Origin: Photobacterium frigidiphilum
GTDB taxonomy: Bacteria; Pseudomonadota; Gammaproteobacteria; Enterobacterales; Vibrionaceae
Length of the DNA stretch: 64,000 bases
Direction: 5' to 3'
Assembly (NCBI RefSeq): GCF_003025615.1
Contig: NZ_PYMJ01000006.1
Coordinates: 178,281-242,280 of the forward strand
The notes below the pieces were generated by a model. That model saw only the letters and a program-made list of their open reading frames with translations, made no database searches and was not told the origin of the DNA. Numbering within the stretch: the stretch's first letter is position 1; every line of letters begins with the position of its first letter. This document shows positions 1-9,021 of the stretch, in pieces. Position numbers and translations under genes: made by a program.

Positions 1-26
1 TATTTATTCAATTTGGTACTTAAACG

Positions 27-57
27 TAAAAAAGCCGCATATTAAAACTCGCGGCTT
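27..57 (-). terminator. Rho-independent terminator, leftward
   Basis: A 7-bp stem (AAGCCGC with GCGGCTT) is followed on the minus strand by a run of Ts. It is the first leftward terminator after hutD, so it probably ends the haem-uptake operon, although about 340 bases separate them. It could instead serve a gene outside the window. Confidence 0.6.
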
Positions 58-311
58 CATCATAAAATTTGTATGTTACATTATTTAATCGCTTGCGCTC
101 ACATTTTACTGAGTGTAGCGCACAGTGCAACTTTTCTGGCTCTCAAGAATAAATTACTTGATAGGTATCAACAAAATTAATGCAATTTCAACAGGTATGC
201 ATGGTAATAACCGTTATTTTATAAATGCCCATTATGAGTTTATTTGTATATATGCTGTTTACTGTCGGTAACGATCAATAGCGGCGATCTGAAATGTAAG
301 CCTAAAATACC

Positions 312-356
312 TAAGTTACCTCACTGTCGCTGAAACGAGCACCGTGAGGTAACTTA
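312..356. repeat. Dispersed palindromic repeat, copy 1
   Basis: A perfect 13-bp inverted repeat (TAAGTTACCTCAC with GTGAGGTAACTTA) flanks a CGCTGAAACGAGC core. The same core and arms recur near 18.8, 52.9, 58.7 and 62.2 kb. It sits just downstream of hutD in the transcript and could fold in RNA. Confidence 0.75.
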
Positions 357-396
357 AATATATGATGTATGATATTTCCGTTTTTATATTTGCGGC

Positions 397-1230
397 TTAA
401 TGCGACAAAATGACAGGGAAATCGCCTGTTGGGTGGGGGGATATATGCACAGGCCAACCGTATACTCGTTCAATAATATTCGGTTGTAATGCTTGCCACG
501 GTGTTCCATCGACTTGTATTAATCCGTGATTAACGATAACTAAGCGATCAGCATATTGCGCTGCAAGGTTTAAGTCGTGTAAGACAATAATAACCGCCGC
601 CCCATTACTGGCTAATTCTTTTGCGACTTGTAAGGTTCTATGTTGATGGGCTAAATCGAGTGCAGAAGTGGGCTCATCAAGCATTAAAACACACTGCTCT
701 CCTGCTTGGCTCAGTTGAGTAAGAATACGGGCAAAATGCACTCGTTGTTTTTCTCCGCCTGATAGGGAGGGGTATAGGCGGTGGCTTAAAGCACAGACGT
801 CGACAAGCGCCATTTTTTCTTGAGTAATCTGTTGTGTTTGTATATTACTTAACTCTAGTGGCAATCCACCAAGCTCAACGACTTCATGAGCTAAAAAAGC
901 AAAATTTAGCGTGCTGTGCTGGGGTAATATACCTAGGTGTTTTGCGAGTGTTTTAGCTGACCATTGTTTTCTGTTTTGTCCAAAAAATTCGATGTTTCCT
1001 GTGGCTTCTATTTCACCGCACAACACTTTTAATAGGCTACTTTTCCCTGCGCCATTTGGCCCAAGTAATGCCGTAACTTCACCCGCATGAATATCAATGT
1101 CAAAGTTATCAAGCAGGGTTTTTCCTCCTAAGATGAGGTTTAAACCTTGGGCGCGAATGGCCACTTTTTTCTTATCAGCTTGATTGTTTACTAATGGCTC
1201 TAGGTTATTAGGTTGCGAGGCAAATTTCAT
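397..1230 (-). CDS. hutD: Haemin ABC transporter ATP-binding protein HutD
   Basis: This is the ATPase that powers haem import across the inner membrane with HutC and HutB. The 277-residue protein shows a Walker A motif (GPNGAGKSS), the ABC signature LSGGEKQ and a Walker B/D-loop stretch (VLMLDEPTSALD), in the usual order for a FecE/HmuV-type subunit. The start codon overlaps the hutC stop in an ATGA arrangement, which implies translational coupling. It is the last gene of the tonB-exbB-exbD-hutB-hutC-hutD operon. The name follows the Vibrio hut nomenclature; family membership is very secure, while specificity for haem comes from the operon. Confidence 0.93.
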   Translation of the reverse strand: MKFASQPNNLEPLVNNQADKKKVAIRAQGLNLILGGKTLLDNFDIDIHAGEVTALLGPNGAGKSSLLKVLCGEIEATGNIEFFGQNRKQWSAKTLAKHLGILPQHSTLNFAFLAHEVVELGGLPLELSNIQTQQITQEKMALVDVCALSHRLYPSLSGGEKQRVHFARILTQLSQAGEQCVLMLDEPTSALDLAHQHRTLQVAKELASNGAAVIIVLHDLNLAAQYADRLVIVNHGLIQVDGTPWQALQPNIIERVYGWPVHISPHPTGDFPVILSH

Positions 1231-2279
1231 GACATTCTACCTTTTTGCTTAACAAGTAAGAGGATAAAAAATGGAGCACCTAAAATGGCAGTAACAATAC
1301 CGACAGGAAGCTCTAAAGGCGCGAGCACTACACGCGCAATCATATCTGCAATCAATAGAATCAAAGCGCCTAATAATGCAGATATGGGAAGTAATGTTTT
1401 GTGATTTGGTCCTGAAAGCATTCGGCCTAAATGGGGAATAACCAGACCTACAAAACCAATGATGCCAGTCAGAGAAACAGTAACGCCAACGCCGGCTGCA
1501 CATAATAAAATAAGGCGGCGTTTAAGCATCTGTACATTCACTCCCATATGTTTGGCTTCAGCTTCACCGAGTAGAAAGGCATTCAGTGCATTCGCGTCGC
1601 GACAAAATAGCCATAGCAAAATAGCTAAAGTAGTGAATGCTAAGGTAATGCCAGGCCATGTTGCACCTGCTAATGATCCCATCGACCATAATGATAAATC
1701 GCGTAATGCTTGATCATCGGCGATGAAATTCATAAAACCAAGGGCGGCACCAGAAAGTGCCCCAATTGCAACACCCGCAAGCAGCATAATGGTGACTGAT
1801 GTACCGTTCTTATCTGTTCCAAGGTAATAAACAAAGAATGTGCTTAATGCGCCGCCTATGAAAGCGAATACAGGCACAGTACCAAGTGTCAAAATAAGTG
1901 GGTAATTGACAACAAGAGGCGCAAAGAAAACAACTGCAATTGCCGCACCTAATGCCGCACCGCCTGAAACCCCAATAATGCCAGGATCAGCCAAAGGGTT
2001 TCTAAACAACCCCTGCATAACGGCACCACATAGTGCCAAAATAGCACCTATGGCAATGGCTAATAATGTGCGTGGTAAGCGAATTTGATTAACCACTAGT
2101 TGTATGTTTACGGGCAAATCTGTTTCCCACGGTATCAATGCTTTAATACTGTCGATGAAACTGATGTCCATCGGACCGATAACAATTGAAGAAGTTATCG
2201 CAAAAAATAATAACCCAATACCTAAAGGTAAGAGTGTTTCAATGGGTAAGCGCTGAAGTTGCATACGTCTTGATTGCAT
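1227..2279 (-). CDS. hutC: Haemin ABC transporter permease HutC
   Basis: This FecCD/BtuC-type permease of 350 residues forms the inner-membrane channel for haem delivered by HutB. The sequence is hydrophobic throughout, with about nine or ten membrane segments, and carries the family stretch RNPLADPGIIGVSGGAALGA plus GFVGLVIPHLGR, the loop that couples to the ATPase. It overlaps hutD by four bases and lies 18 bases after hutB. Length is normal for the family. Haem specificity is inferred from its neighbours. Confidence 0.93.
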   Translation of the reverse strand: MQSRRMQLQRLPIETLLPLGIGLLFFAITSSIVIGPMDISFIDSIKALIPWETDLPVNIQLVVNQIRLPRTLLAIAIGAILALCGAVMQGLFRNPLADPGIIGVSGGAALGAAIAVVFFAPLVVNYPLILTLGTVPVFAFIGGALSTFFVYYLGTDKNGTSVTIMLLAGVAIGALSGAALGFMNFIADDQALRDLSLWSMGSLAGATWPGITLAFTTLAILLWLFCRDANALNAFLLGEAEAKHMGVNVQMLKRRLILLCAAGVGVTVSLTGIIGFVGLVIPHLGRMLSGPNHKTLLPISALLGALILLIADMIARVVLAPLELPVGIVTAILGAPFFILLLVKQKGRMS

Positions 2280-2297
2280 GTGATGTGTAACCTTTAC

Positions 2298-3167
2298 TTA
2301 ATCTTGATAGAAAACTTTATTTAAACGTTCAGCTTCATCAATACTCTTCAGACCTAAACCACCAATTAGCGCAGTACCATCGATAGTCGCCAATGCTTTG
2401 TTTTTACCTGCTGGTGTAGCTGCAAGTAGAGGCATTTTTTTCAGCAAGTCATCGATTGTGCCAATTGAACTTAATGTTCGGCCACTTAATAAAATAATGT
2501 CTGGTTGCATCTGTACCATCGCTTCGGCAGAGATTGGCTTGTATGCTTCAACGGTACTCGCGGCAGGATTAATTGCACCGGCTAATCTGATCACGGTGTC
2601 TGCTGTCGTATTACGCCCGGCAACATTCGCTGGGCGTCCATCATGAATCATTAAGAACAATACTTTTTTAGGTGTGCTTTGTGTGAGTAGGTGTGCTTGT
2701 ATCGCTTCTACTTTTTTGCTTACTTCAGCTTTTAATGACGCTGCAACTGGTGTTTTATTGGTTAAAGCTGCGACCTCATCAATACGTTCTAATAGGTCTT
2801 TTACTGTCTCGCCCGAGTTGACGACATCAACATCAATTCCACCTTGCTTAAGCAGTTTTAACGTACTGCTTGGCCCCATTTCATTTGAACCAATAATGCG
2901 ATCTGGTGTTAAAGACATTAAGCTTTCTGCGGACAACTGTCGGTGATAACCCACTAATGGATAAGCGCCTTTAACCAGCGTTTTACTGGTTAGATCCACA
3001 GCAACCAGCTGGCTTTCAGCATTCAGTGCATAGATGATTTCAGTAATTGCAGCCCCAGCACTAATAATGCGTTCACTTGCCCATGATGAACTGCTAGAGA
3101 AAACCAATGCGCTAGCTAAGACAGCGAGTTTCATCTTGTTCATTTTTCTGTTCATGCTCTTTTCCAT
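2298..3167 (-). CDS. hutB: Periplasmic haemin-binding protein HutB
   Basis: The substrate-binding component of the haem ABC importer, 289 residues, with a signal peptide of the form KLAVLASALVFSSSSSWA followed by mature ERIISAGAAITEIIYAL. This beginning and motifs such as VGYHRQLSAE are typical of the HmuT/HutB group of the TroA-like fold. The longest start overlaps the exbD stop by one base; an ATG four codons in, at 3155, is a reasonable alternative because GGAAAAGAGC precedes it. It receives haem from the TonB-dependent receptor and hands it to HutC. Confidence 0.92.
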   Translation of the reverse strand: MEKSMNRKMNKMKLAVLASALVFSSSSSWASERIISAGAAITEIIYALNAESQLVAVDLTSKTLVKGAYPLVGYHRQLSAESLMSLTPDRIIGSNEMGPSSTLKLLKQGGIDVDVVNSGETVKDLLERIDEVAALTNKTPVAASLKAEVSKKVEAIQAHLLTQSTPKKVLFLMIHDGRPANVAGRNTTADTVIRLAGAINPAASTVEAYKPISAEAMVQMQPDIILLSGRTLSSIGTIDDLLKKMPLLAATPAGKNKALATIDGTALIGGLGLKSIDEAERLNKVFYQD

Positions 3168-3586
3168 TACGCGTTATCTTCCATCAATAGTTGTGTGGCT
3201 TTAATTTCATGTTGTTGCAAGAAGGCTAATAGCTTGAGCATCTGTTCTACTGATGCATTTTTATCTGCACCAATAACGACAGGCTGTGTAGGCCCATCTT
3301 TTACTTGTTTTAATAGTGCAATGGTAAAGCTATCCCAAGTCTTAAATGATTGACCTTGCAGTGCCCAGTACGGTTCTTTGGCGACAAGATTGATCGTGAT
3401 AGGGTCGGCTTCTGCTGTTTGTAGTATCTGTGTTTCTGTTTTCGGTAATTCGACATCGAGTGCTTTCAATTTCACACTGGCAGTGAGCAACAGAAAAACC
3501 ATAACGATGAAAATAATATCGAGTAAAGGGGTGAGGTCGGGCTTAAGCTCATCATCATTTCTATATGTATGGCTTACGCTGATCAT
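3167..3586 (-). CDS. exbD: TonB system energy transducer ExbD
   Basis: ExbD is an inner-membrane protein with one transmembrane helix and a periplasmic domain; with ExbB it uses proton motive force to energise TonB. This 139-residue copy has the expected membrane helix (PLLDIIFIVMVFLLLTASV) with the conserved Asp at its start, then a periplasmic domain ending in ATQLLMEDNA. It overlaps exbB by four bases (ATGA) and hutB by one, so the operon is translationally linked. Being in the hut operon, it belongs to the TonB1-type system of Vibrionaceae. Confidence 0.93.
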   Translation of the reverse strand: MISVSHTYRNDDELKPDLTPLLDIIFIVMVFLLLTASVKLKALDVELPKTETQILQTAEADPITINLVAKEPYWALQGQSFKTWDSFTIALLKQVKDGPTQPVVIGADKNASVEQMLKLLAFLQQHEIKATQLLMEDNA

Positions 3587-4326
3587 AAGGCTGTCTCTGT
3601 TCTGGAAAGAGAGGTGTTGATGTTAGTTGGCGATGTGTTTATGTTGGCCGCTGATGGCTCTACACCCGTTTTTTTTGAATGGTTATTGCAAGCAGGGTCA
3701 AGATCTAACCCCTCAAGCCAAAGGTTACAATGGTTTAAGGTATGTTCTAATTTTGCTGTTACCTGATCTGCCCATAAACCTAGAAGTTGAGCGCCTGTTA
3801 TTGCAGGTAAGGCAATAATCAAACCAGCAGCTGTTGTTCGCATGGCGAGCCCAAGTCCATCAGCAAGATCGCTTGGTGTAACTGAACCTGTTGTGGCGGC
3901 AATGCCTTTAAACATTTCGATTAAACCCAATACTGTGCCTAATAAACCGAGTAAAGGGGTGATAACACCAATCAGTGAGAGTAGACGTAAGCCTGAGCGT
4001 AATTGTGTACGCTTTTGTTGTAACCAAATCCCAGCGGCATCTTCACGAAGCGGTTTATCAAAATGGCGGTGTGAAATTAGCATTGCTACTCCTTTATATA
4101 ACAAAGGGCGCTGCTGTTTTAATTCAGAGGCAAGCTCATCTAATCCACTATCATCATCGCGATATTGTTTGGCAAGTAGGGCATTAATTTTTGTTTTCCC
4201 CACGCCGGTACACAAGAGTACCTGTACGCACCTTTCCAACAAAATCATGATGGTTAACGCAGAACAGATAAGAAGAGGCCATGTCATTAGCCCAAATTGG
4301 TTTTGTAAAGTATTGATGGTGTCCAT
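3583..4326 (-). CDS. exbB: TonB system proton channel protein ExbB
   Basis: ExbB is a MotA/TolQ/ExbB-family inner-membrane protein. The 247-residue sequence has an N-terminal helix, a cytoplasmic loop and two C-terminal helices containing TPLLGLLGTVLGLIEMF and RTTAAGLIIALPAI, the family's proton-channel signature. Its C-terminal tail repeats NINTS, which looks like low-complexity drift. It starts three bases after the tonB stop and overlaps exbD. With ExbD and TonB it powers outer-membrane haem receptors, including the HutA-like receptor at 59.8 kb. Confidence 0.93.
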   Translation of the reverse strand: MDTINTLQNQFGLMTWPLLICSALTIMILLERCVQVLLCTGVGKTKINALLAKQYRDDDSGLDELASELKQQRPLLYKGVAMLISHRHFDKPLREDAAGIWLQQKRTQLRSGLRLLSLIGVITPLLGLLGTVLGLIEMFKGIAATTGSVTPSDLADGLGLAMRTTAAGLIIALPAITGAQLLGLWADQVTAKLEHTLNHCNLWLEGLDLDPACNNHSKKTGVEPSAANINTSPTNINTSLSRTETAL

Positions 4327-4329
4327 TAT

Positions 4330-5085
4330 TTAATCCAACTGAAAACGAACAGGAATCTGTACTCGGTGGGCAATTGCTTGTCCATCGACGATATGAGAAG
4401 AGAATTGCCATTTTTTGATGGCATCTAATGCGGCTTTATCCAGCATGCTTGTGCCTGAAGAGGCGAGTAAGGTTTGTTTAATTTGACGGCCAGTTTGATC
4501 TATCCATACCTCAACCATAACTTCCCCCTGAACACCACGGCGTTTAGCTAAACGCGGATACTTCACAGGGCTAGGACGTGTTGCAAATGTTGGTTTTGAT
4601 ACCAACGCTGGCGAATTAGCCCCAGACGATACTTCACTTTTTGTTGCCTGCTGTTCTGTTTTTGTAACCTCTGAAGTAGGTTTGTCGATGATTTTAGCTG
4701 GAGCTTTTTTTACGGTTTCGGTTTTCTTAGGTGTTTTTTTCTCTACCACTTTTTTAGGTGTGCTCTTCTCTGTAGGAGGGGTAGGTTTCACTTTTTTAAT
4801 TACTTTCGGTTTATTGTCCGATTTTTTTACCAGTTTTTTTGTTTTCGTTTCTACGGGTTCCAATACCTTTTTAGGCGGCGTTTTTTGTACCGCTTGTTTG
4901 ATTACGTCTTGCTTGATCGGTTGCGAGGCTGCAACTTGAGGTGATGAAACCAAATTTAGAGATACACGAATAGATTCAGCCCCGACAGGCATTGCCATTG
5001 CGTTTTTATTTGGAATTGCAGAAAGCAAAATGCCATGAAAAAGAATGGATGTAGCCCCCGCAATGACGTATCGCTTGGTATTCAC
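4330..5085 (-). CDS. tonB: TonB1-type energy-transducing protein
   Basis: TonB spans the periplasm and transmits energy to outer-membrane receptors. From the chosen GTG start the protein is 251 residues: a short cytoplasmic tail (MNTKRYVIAG), one membrane helix, a long Lys/Pro-rich spacer (about residues 65-150) and a C-terminal TonB domain with YPRLAKRRGVQGEVMVEVWI and a terminal IPVRFQLD. An in-frame ATG at 5169 would add 28 residues that do not resemble TonB; the GTG at 5085 has an AGGTGA just upstream and aligns with the family N-terminus. It heads the operon, close to the Fur-like sites. Confidence 0.9.
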   Translation of the reverse strand: MNTKRYVIAGATSILFHGILLSAIPNKNAMAMPVGAESIRVSLNLVSSPQVAASQPIKQDVIKQAVQKTPPKKVLEPVETKTKKLVKKSDNKPKVIKKVKPTPPTEKSTPKKVVEKKTPKKTETVKKAPAKIIDKPTSEVTKTEQQATKSEVSSGANSPALVSKPTFATRPSPVKYPRLAKRRGVQGEVMVEVWIDQTGRQIKQTLLASSGTSMLDKAALDAIKKWQFSSHIVDGQAIAHRVQIPVRFQLD

Positions 5086-5177
5086 ACAGATCACCTGCTC
5101 GAAAAAGTAATATTTCCATAAACGCCAAAGCGTCGGAACTTGGGTTAATAAAGATGTTGAGATAAACACGCTATCAA

Positions 5178-5285
5178 GAATGAGTCTTATTATCCACTAA
5201 AAGCGAATAATATCAATTATCATTTGCAATCTCATTTGATGGTGAATATGATGCCTACCAAATAAGACTGATTATCATTTCATTT
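5178..5285. promoter_or_regulatory. Fur-box cluster between tonB and hutW
   Basis: Three stretches resemble the Fur consensus GATAATGATAATCATTATC: about 5180-5196 (AATGAGTCTTATTATCC), about 5206-5226 (reverse strand AAATGATAATTGATATTAT) and about 5266-5284 (CTGATTATCATTTCATT). They lie in the intergenic region from which tonB-hutD and hutWXZ diverge, exactly where iron repression would be expected. Match quality was judged by eye; the middle site has one strong half-site. Confidence 0.75.
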
Positions 5286-5546
5286 CTGTTTGTTTTGTGG
5301 TAAAGGTAATAATTTCAATGCTTTACGTGTAAACAACCTGTCTGTGAATGCAACTGCTTTAATGGATTCACGGTGTGATTGGTTATCTGGATAAATGACA
5401 AAAATGCACATGAATCGTCAGTTAATAAGAAAGTATGCATAAAGAAAGTAAACAGCGTTGAAGTTGACTCATTAGCTAAGTGATAAGTGCTCACCTTATG
5501 ACTTAACTCACACTATTTTTGGTGAGAGTACCGATACGAGGAGTGG

Positions 5547-7010
5547 TTGGTTAAACCAGCACATAAATCTATGAATAAAGAACAATTGCGTAGTATTGAT
5601 AAAATACATGTTGAAAGCATGAGTGTTGATATTGTCGGGGAAAATACGCCTGATCCACTGAGGTTTGCATTTCGTCAAAAACGATCAGCGCATGCTGGTG
5701 GTATGACATCAATGGTTGCAGAGAGCGAACAGCAGCCTATAGCGCAAGCAATTTTAAGTACAACACCAAGCCAATCGGGGAAGCGTTGTTTATACGTGCA
5801 TATTCCTTTTTGTCGTGTGCGCTGTACGTATTGTAATTTTTTCCAATACGCATCGAGCCAAAGTTTAATTGATGATTATTTTGCTGCGTTGATGGTAGAG
5901 CTTGAACTGAAAGCACGCCAAGCTTGGACACAAGCAGCACCATTTCATGCGGTATATATTGGTGGTGGCACCCCAACAGATTTAACGGCTGCGCAAATTA
6001 AGCGTTTAGGGCAAATGATTCGTCAACATTTCCCATTAACAACAGATTGTGAACTAACGTTGGAAGGGCGAATTAATCGCTTTACTGATGAAATGTTTGA
6101 TTCAGCACTAGAAGGTGGCTTCAATCGTTTTTCATTTGGTGTGCAAAGCTTCGATACGCAAGTACGACGTAAAGCAAAGCGCTTAGATGATAAAGACGTG
6201 GTATTAGAGAGAATTCTAGCGCTCAGTTCAAGCGAATCAGCACCTATCGTTATCGATCTATTGTATGGATTGCCGTACCAAGACTTAACGGTGTGGCAAC
6301 AAGATTTGAATGACTTTTTAGACAGTGGTGCGCATGGTGTCGATCTGTATCAACTCATCGAAATGGGTGGTACACCGATGAAGGGGTTGGTTGAGAATGG
6401 TCGATTACCAGAGCCTGCTGATACCCCAACAAAAGCGACGATGTTTGAACATGGTGTAAATTTTATGGCCAAACACCATATGCGTCGTTTGAGTGTGAAT
6501 CATTGGGCAAGAGATAATCGTGAACGTAGTGTTTACAACAGCTTAGCTAAAACCTCTGCAGAAGTTTTACCTTTAGGTGCAGGGGCCGGTGGCAATGTTA
6601 GTGGTTATGGTTTCATGCAGCATCGGAACTTAGATACGTATATGGCGTCTGTAAGTAAAGGTGAGATGCCTTTAATGATGATGACTAAGTCTGCACCTTT
6701 AGCTGCACTACACGCAGAAATTAAAGCGAGTTTTGACCGTGGGGTATTGTCTGCATCGTTACTTAGAAAGGCTCTTGCACAGCAAGTGATGGTAAACCAG
6801 ATTCCAGCACAGTACATGAATATTGATGTTTATGACTATTGTTTACCCTTGTTTAAAAAGTGGGAAAGTCATGGGTTGGTTGATGTCGATAATGAGTATT
6901 TATCGCTAACGTTAGCAGGGCAATTCTGGTCGGTGTCGTTGGCTCAGGCAATGATTGAAGTGTTACAAAAGTTTTTTACCCGCACAAGCGGCGGCATGAA
7001 GCGTTTCTAG
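5547..7010 (+). CDS. hutW: Radical SAM haem-utilisation protein HutW
   Basis: HutW belongs to the HemN/HemW-like radical SAM family; relatives open the haem ring or act in haem utilisation. The 487-residue protein has the CxxxCxxC cluster motif (C89, C93, C96 in CRVRCTYCNFF) followed by YIGGGTPTDL and FSFGVQSFD, typical of coproporphyrinogen-dehydrogenase-like enzymes. The start is TTG, with GAGG five bases before it; an ATG at 5571 and another at 5619 are possible but lack a good ribosome-binding site. It is the first gene of hutWXZ, probably controlled by Fur. Its exact chemistry is inferred from the family. Confidence 0.9.
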   Translation: MVKPAHKSMNKEQLRSIDKIHVESMSVDIVGENTPDPLRFAFRQKRSAHAGGMTSMVAESEQQPIAQAILSTTPSQSGKRCLYVHIPFCRVRCTYCNFFQYASSQSLIDDYFAALMVELELKARQAWTQAAPFHAVYIGGGTPTDLTAAQIKRLGQMIRQHFPLTTDCELTLEGRINRFTDEMFDSALEGGFNRFSFGVQSFDTQVRRKAKRLDDKDVVLERILALSSSESAPIVIDLLYGLPYQDLTVWQQDLNDFLDSGAHGVDLYQLIEMGGTPMKGLVENGRLPEPADTPTKATMFEHGVNFMAKHHMRRLSVNHWARDNRERSVYNSLAKTSAEVLPLGAGAGGNVSGYGFMQHRNLDTYMASVSKGEMPLMMMTKSAPLAALHAEIKASFDRGVLSASLLRKALAQQVMVNQIPAQYMNIDVYDYCLPLFKKWESHGLVDVDNEYLSLTLAGQFWSVSLAQAMIEVLQKFFTRTSGGMKRF

Positions 7011-7070
7011 CGCCTTCATAGATAAAAATTAAAAAGCTAATTAACGCATTTATAAATATGGAGAAACACC

Positions 7071-7589
7071 GTGTTTTCAACATACTCACTAGAAATAATG
7101 AAAGAAAAAGTAGCGGCAGTATTGGCTGACGATCCAAAATTACATGCTGGTGCGATTGCCGAAAAATTAGAAGTTACCGAAGGTGAAGTTGTATTCGCTT
7201 TCCCTGATGAGTTCGTCGCAACACTCCCTGGTGAGGTCGCGAAAAGCATTCTAGAAGATTTACCTTCATGGGGCCCTGTTACAACAATTGTGCACTCAAT
7301 GGGTTCAATTTTTGAGGTGAAGGCACCGTTTCCTAAAGGTAAGGAAGCGCGTGGTTATTATAACTTGATGGGTAAAGACGGCGAATTGCACGGTCACTTG
7401 CGTTTAGATCTTGTCGCTCAGATTGGTTTAGTCAGCAAAACATTTATGGGGCAAGAAAGTTATTTTATTGGCTTCTTTGCTAAAACGGGCGAGTGTGTAT
7501 TTAAAGTGTATCTAGGGCGCGACAAGCACCGTAAATTATTCCCAGAACAAATTGAAAAATTCCAGCAACTTAAAACACAGTATTTATAA
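7071..7589 (+). CDS. hutX: Haem-utilisation carrier protein HutX
   Basis: HutX is a small cytosolic protein (172 residues) of the HutX/ChuX family that binds imported haem and passes it to HutZ in Vibrio. The sequence shows no signal peptide, contains LEVTEGEVVFAFP near the N-terminus and VKAPFPKGKEARGYYNLMG in the middle, and keeps the Phe/Gly-rich strand YFIGFFAKTGECVFKVYLGR. The start is GTG with GGAG about eight bases upstream. It lies 60 bases after hutW and about 100 before hutZ, so it is probably cotranscribed. Confidence 0.92.
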   Translation: MFSTYSLEIMKEKVAAVLADDPKLHAGAIAEKLEVTEGEVVFAFPDEFVATLPGEVAKSILEDLPSWGPVTTIVHSMGSIFEVKAPFPKGKEARGYYNLMGKDGELHGHLRLDLVAQIGLVSKTFMGQESYFIGFFAKTGECVFKVYLGRDKHRKLFPEQIEKFQQLKTQYL

Positions 7590-7695
7590 AAAAGCTTATA
7601 AACAGTACTTATAAACAACAGTTATAAGTACTGTCATCATATTAAAAAATAACCCTAAAATACCGACTAAACAGGTATAAACGGAGAAAGTAAAA

Positions 7696-8253
7696 ATGAG
7701 TCAGGTAAAACAAGAACGCCTTCAAAACCGTTTAGGTCCAGAAATTAAAGAATTTCGTGAATCGTGCCAAACCATTCAGCTCGCGACAGTCGATGCGAAT
7801 GGTAACCCAAACGTGAGTTATGCCCCGTTTGCATTATTAGATGATGGTTATTATGTGTTGATTAGCCAAATTGCGAAACACGCACGTAACTTGCTTGAAA
7901 ATCCGAAAGTATCTTTAATGATGATTGAAGATGAAGCGACATCGAAAACAATTTATGCACGTAAACGCTTAACTTTTGAAGCGAATGTTGTGATCGTTGA
8001 ACGTGAAACAGCGCGTTGGCAAGAAGCCGTTGCGGGCCTAACAGCGCGTTTTGGAGAAATTGTTGATGGCTTAAGTGGATTAGAAGATTTTAAAATGTTC
8101 CGTCTTGAACCGACTCAAGGTTTATTTGTAAAAGGCTTTGGTAAAGCATTCCAAGTAAGCAGCGATGACCTAGTTGATTTTGTTCACTTAACAGAAGGTC
8201 ATAAGCGCGTTAAAGATGGTAGCGAAGTAACAGCGCCAACAGAAGAGTTATAA
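7696..8253 (+). CDS. hutZ: Haem-degrading protein HutZ
   Basis: HutZ is a split-barrel flavin-reductase/pyridoxamine-phosphate-oxidase-like protein that binds and degrades haem in Vibrio. The 185 residues include QLATVDANGNPNVSYAPFAL, the hallmark start of the split barrel, then ISQIAKHARNLLENPKVSLM, with a His that is a likely haem-face residue, and FGKAFQVSSDDL near the C-terminus. GGAGAAAG precedes the ATG. It ends hutWXZ and is followed by a terminator at 8322. Confidence 0.92.
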   Translation: MSQVKQERLQNRLGPEIKEFRESCQTIQLATVDANGNPNVSYAPFALLDDGYYVLISQIAKHARNLLENPKVSLMMIEDEATSKTIYARKRLTFEANVVIVERETARWQEAVAGLTARFGEIVDGLSGLEDFKMFRLEPTQGLFVKGFGKAFQVSSDDLVDFVHLTEGHKRVKDGSEVTAPTEEL

Positions 8254-8321
8254 GGTATATCAATGCTTTGGTATAAGTAAAGTACGTTTAAAAGTACAGT
8301 ACCTTGGTACAGTTAATAAGC

Positions 8322-8356
8322 AAAAGGCTTGAACCGAGGTTCAGGCCTTTGTTTGT
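8322..8356 (+). terminator. Terminator of hutWXZ
   Basis: A GC-containing stem (AAAGGC-TTGAACC pairing with GGTTCA-GGCCTTT) is followed by GTTTGT on the plus strand. It closes the hutWXZ transcript about 70 bases after the hutZ stop. Confidence 0.75.
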
Positions 8357-8495
8357 ATAGGGTGTTATTGCGGACAATAACAGACAGGCTTTTTAAACGC
8401 TTGATCATGATCATCAGATACCAATGAGAAACTTGATGTCTCCCGAATACGTGTGATAATTACGTCAACCTTTACGCTTATATCGGATCAATATT

Positions 8496-8885
8496 ATGGC
8501 TAATAAAAACGGTTTATGGTTTGCTTATATCGCAAGCTTTTTAACACCTTTCACATTACTAATCTCTGGTATTGTTGCCATTATTTATTCTGGCTATCAG
8601 TTGAATAAAGGTACTGATGAAGTGGCTTACAGCCATTATTACACCATTATTCGAAGCTTCTTTTTGTTCTTCACATTTTTTGTTGTTTTGGGTGTAACGG
8701 CGGCGACTACAACGGGTATGGTAGCGGGTGCTGAGTATTGGGTTCATAGTAATGTACTTCATACAGTACTGAATATACTGCCATTTATTGGTGCAGTTAT
8801 TGCCTTAGCAGCGATTGTGGCTTGGTTTGCGAAGATAGTGAAAGGCATGAAGCAGCTTAGCGTAAATGAAGCCGTAGAAATGTAA
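8496..8885 (+). CDS. Small membrane protein, DUF4870-like
   Basis: A 129-residue protein with three evident membrane helices (about residues 8-30, 48-72 and 86-110) and a short charged C-terminal tail. The pattern of a first helix, then NKGTDEVAYSHY, then a paired-helix region resembles the DUF4870/YlaC-like small membrane families, but I cannot assign it firmly. No strong ribosome-binding site precedes the ATG. It stands alone between the hutZ terminator and a bidirectional terminator at 8921. Function unknown. Confidence 0.75.
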   Translation: MANKNGLWFAYIASFLTPFTLLISGIVAIIYSGYQLNKGTDEVAYSHYYTIIRSFFLFFTFFVVLGVTAATTTGMVAGAEYWVHSNVLHTVLNILPFIGAVIALAAIVAWFAKIVKGMKQLSVNEAVEM

Positions 8886-8920
8886 TTGCCGAAATAGTGG
8901 TAATACAACAAAGGTAATAC

Positions 8921-8972
8921 AAAAAAACCTGTGGAAGTCTGATGAGTTACTCAGATTTCCACAGGTTTTTTT
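8921..8972. terminator. Bidirectional terminator
   Basis: A long near-perfect stem (AACCTGTGGAA-TCTGA with TCAGA-TTTCCACAGGTT) is flanked by A and T runs on both sides. It serves the rightward gene at 8496 and the leftward gene at 9022. Confidence 0.88.
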
Positions 8973-9021
8973 ATTGCTCGCTTTCTCGCTAACTTAGGGG
9001 GAACTAGTCTAGCTTGTCGAC

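Noticed and set aside
3842..4333. A 163-codon plus-strand frame opposite exbB
   Set aside because: Low-complexity composition and complete overlap with exbB; shadow frame.
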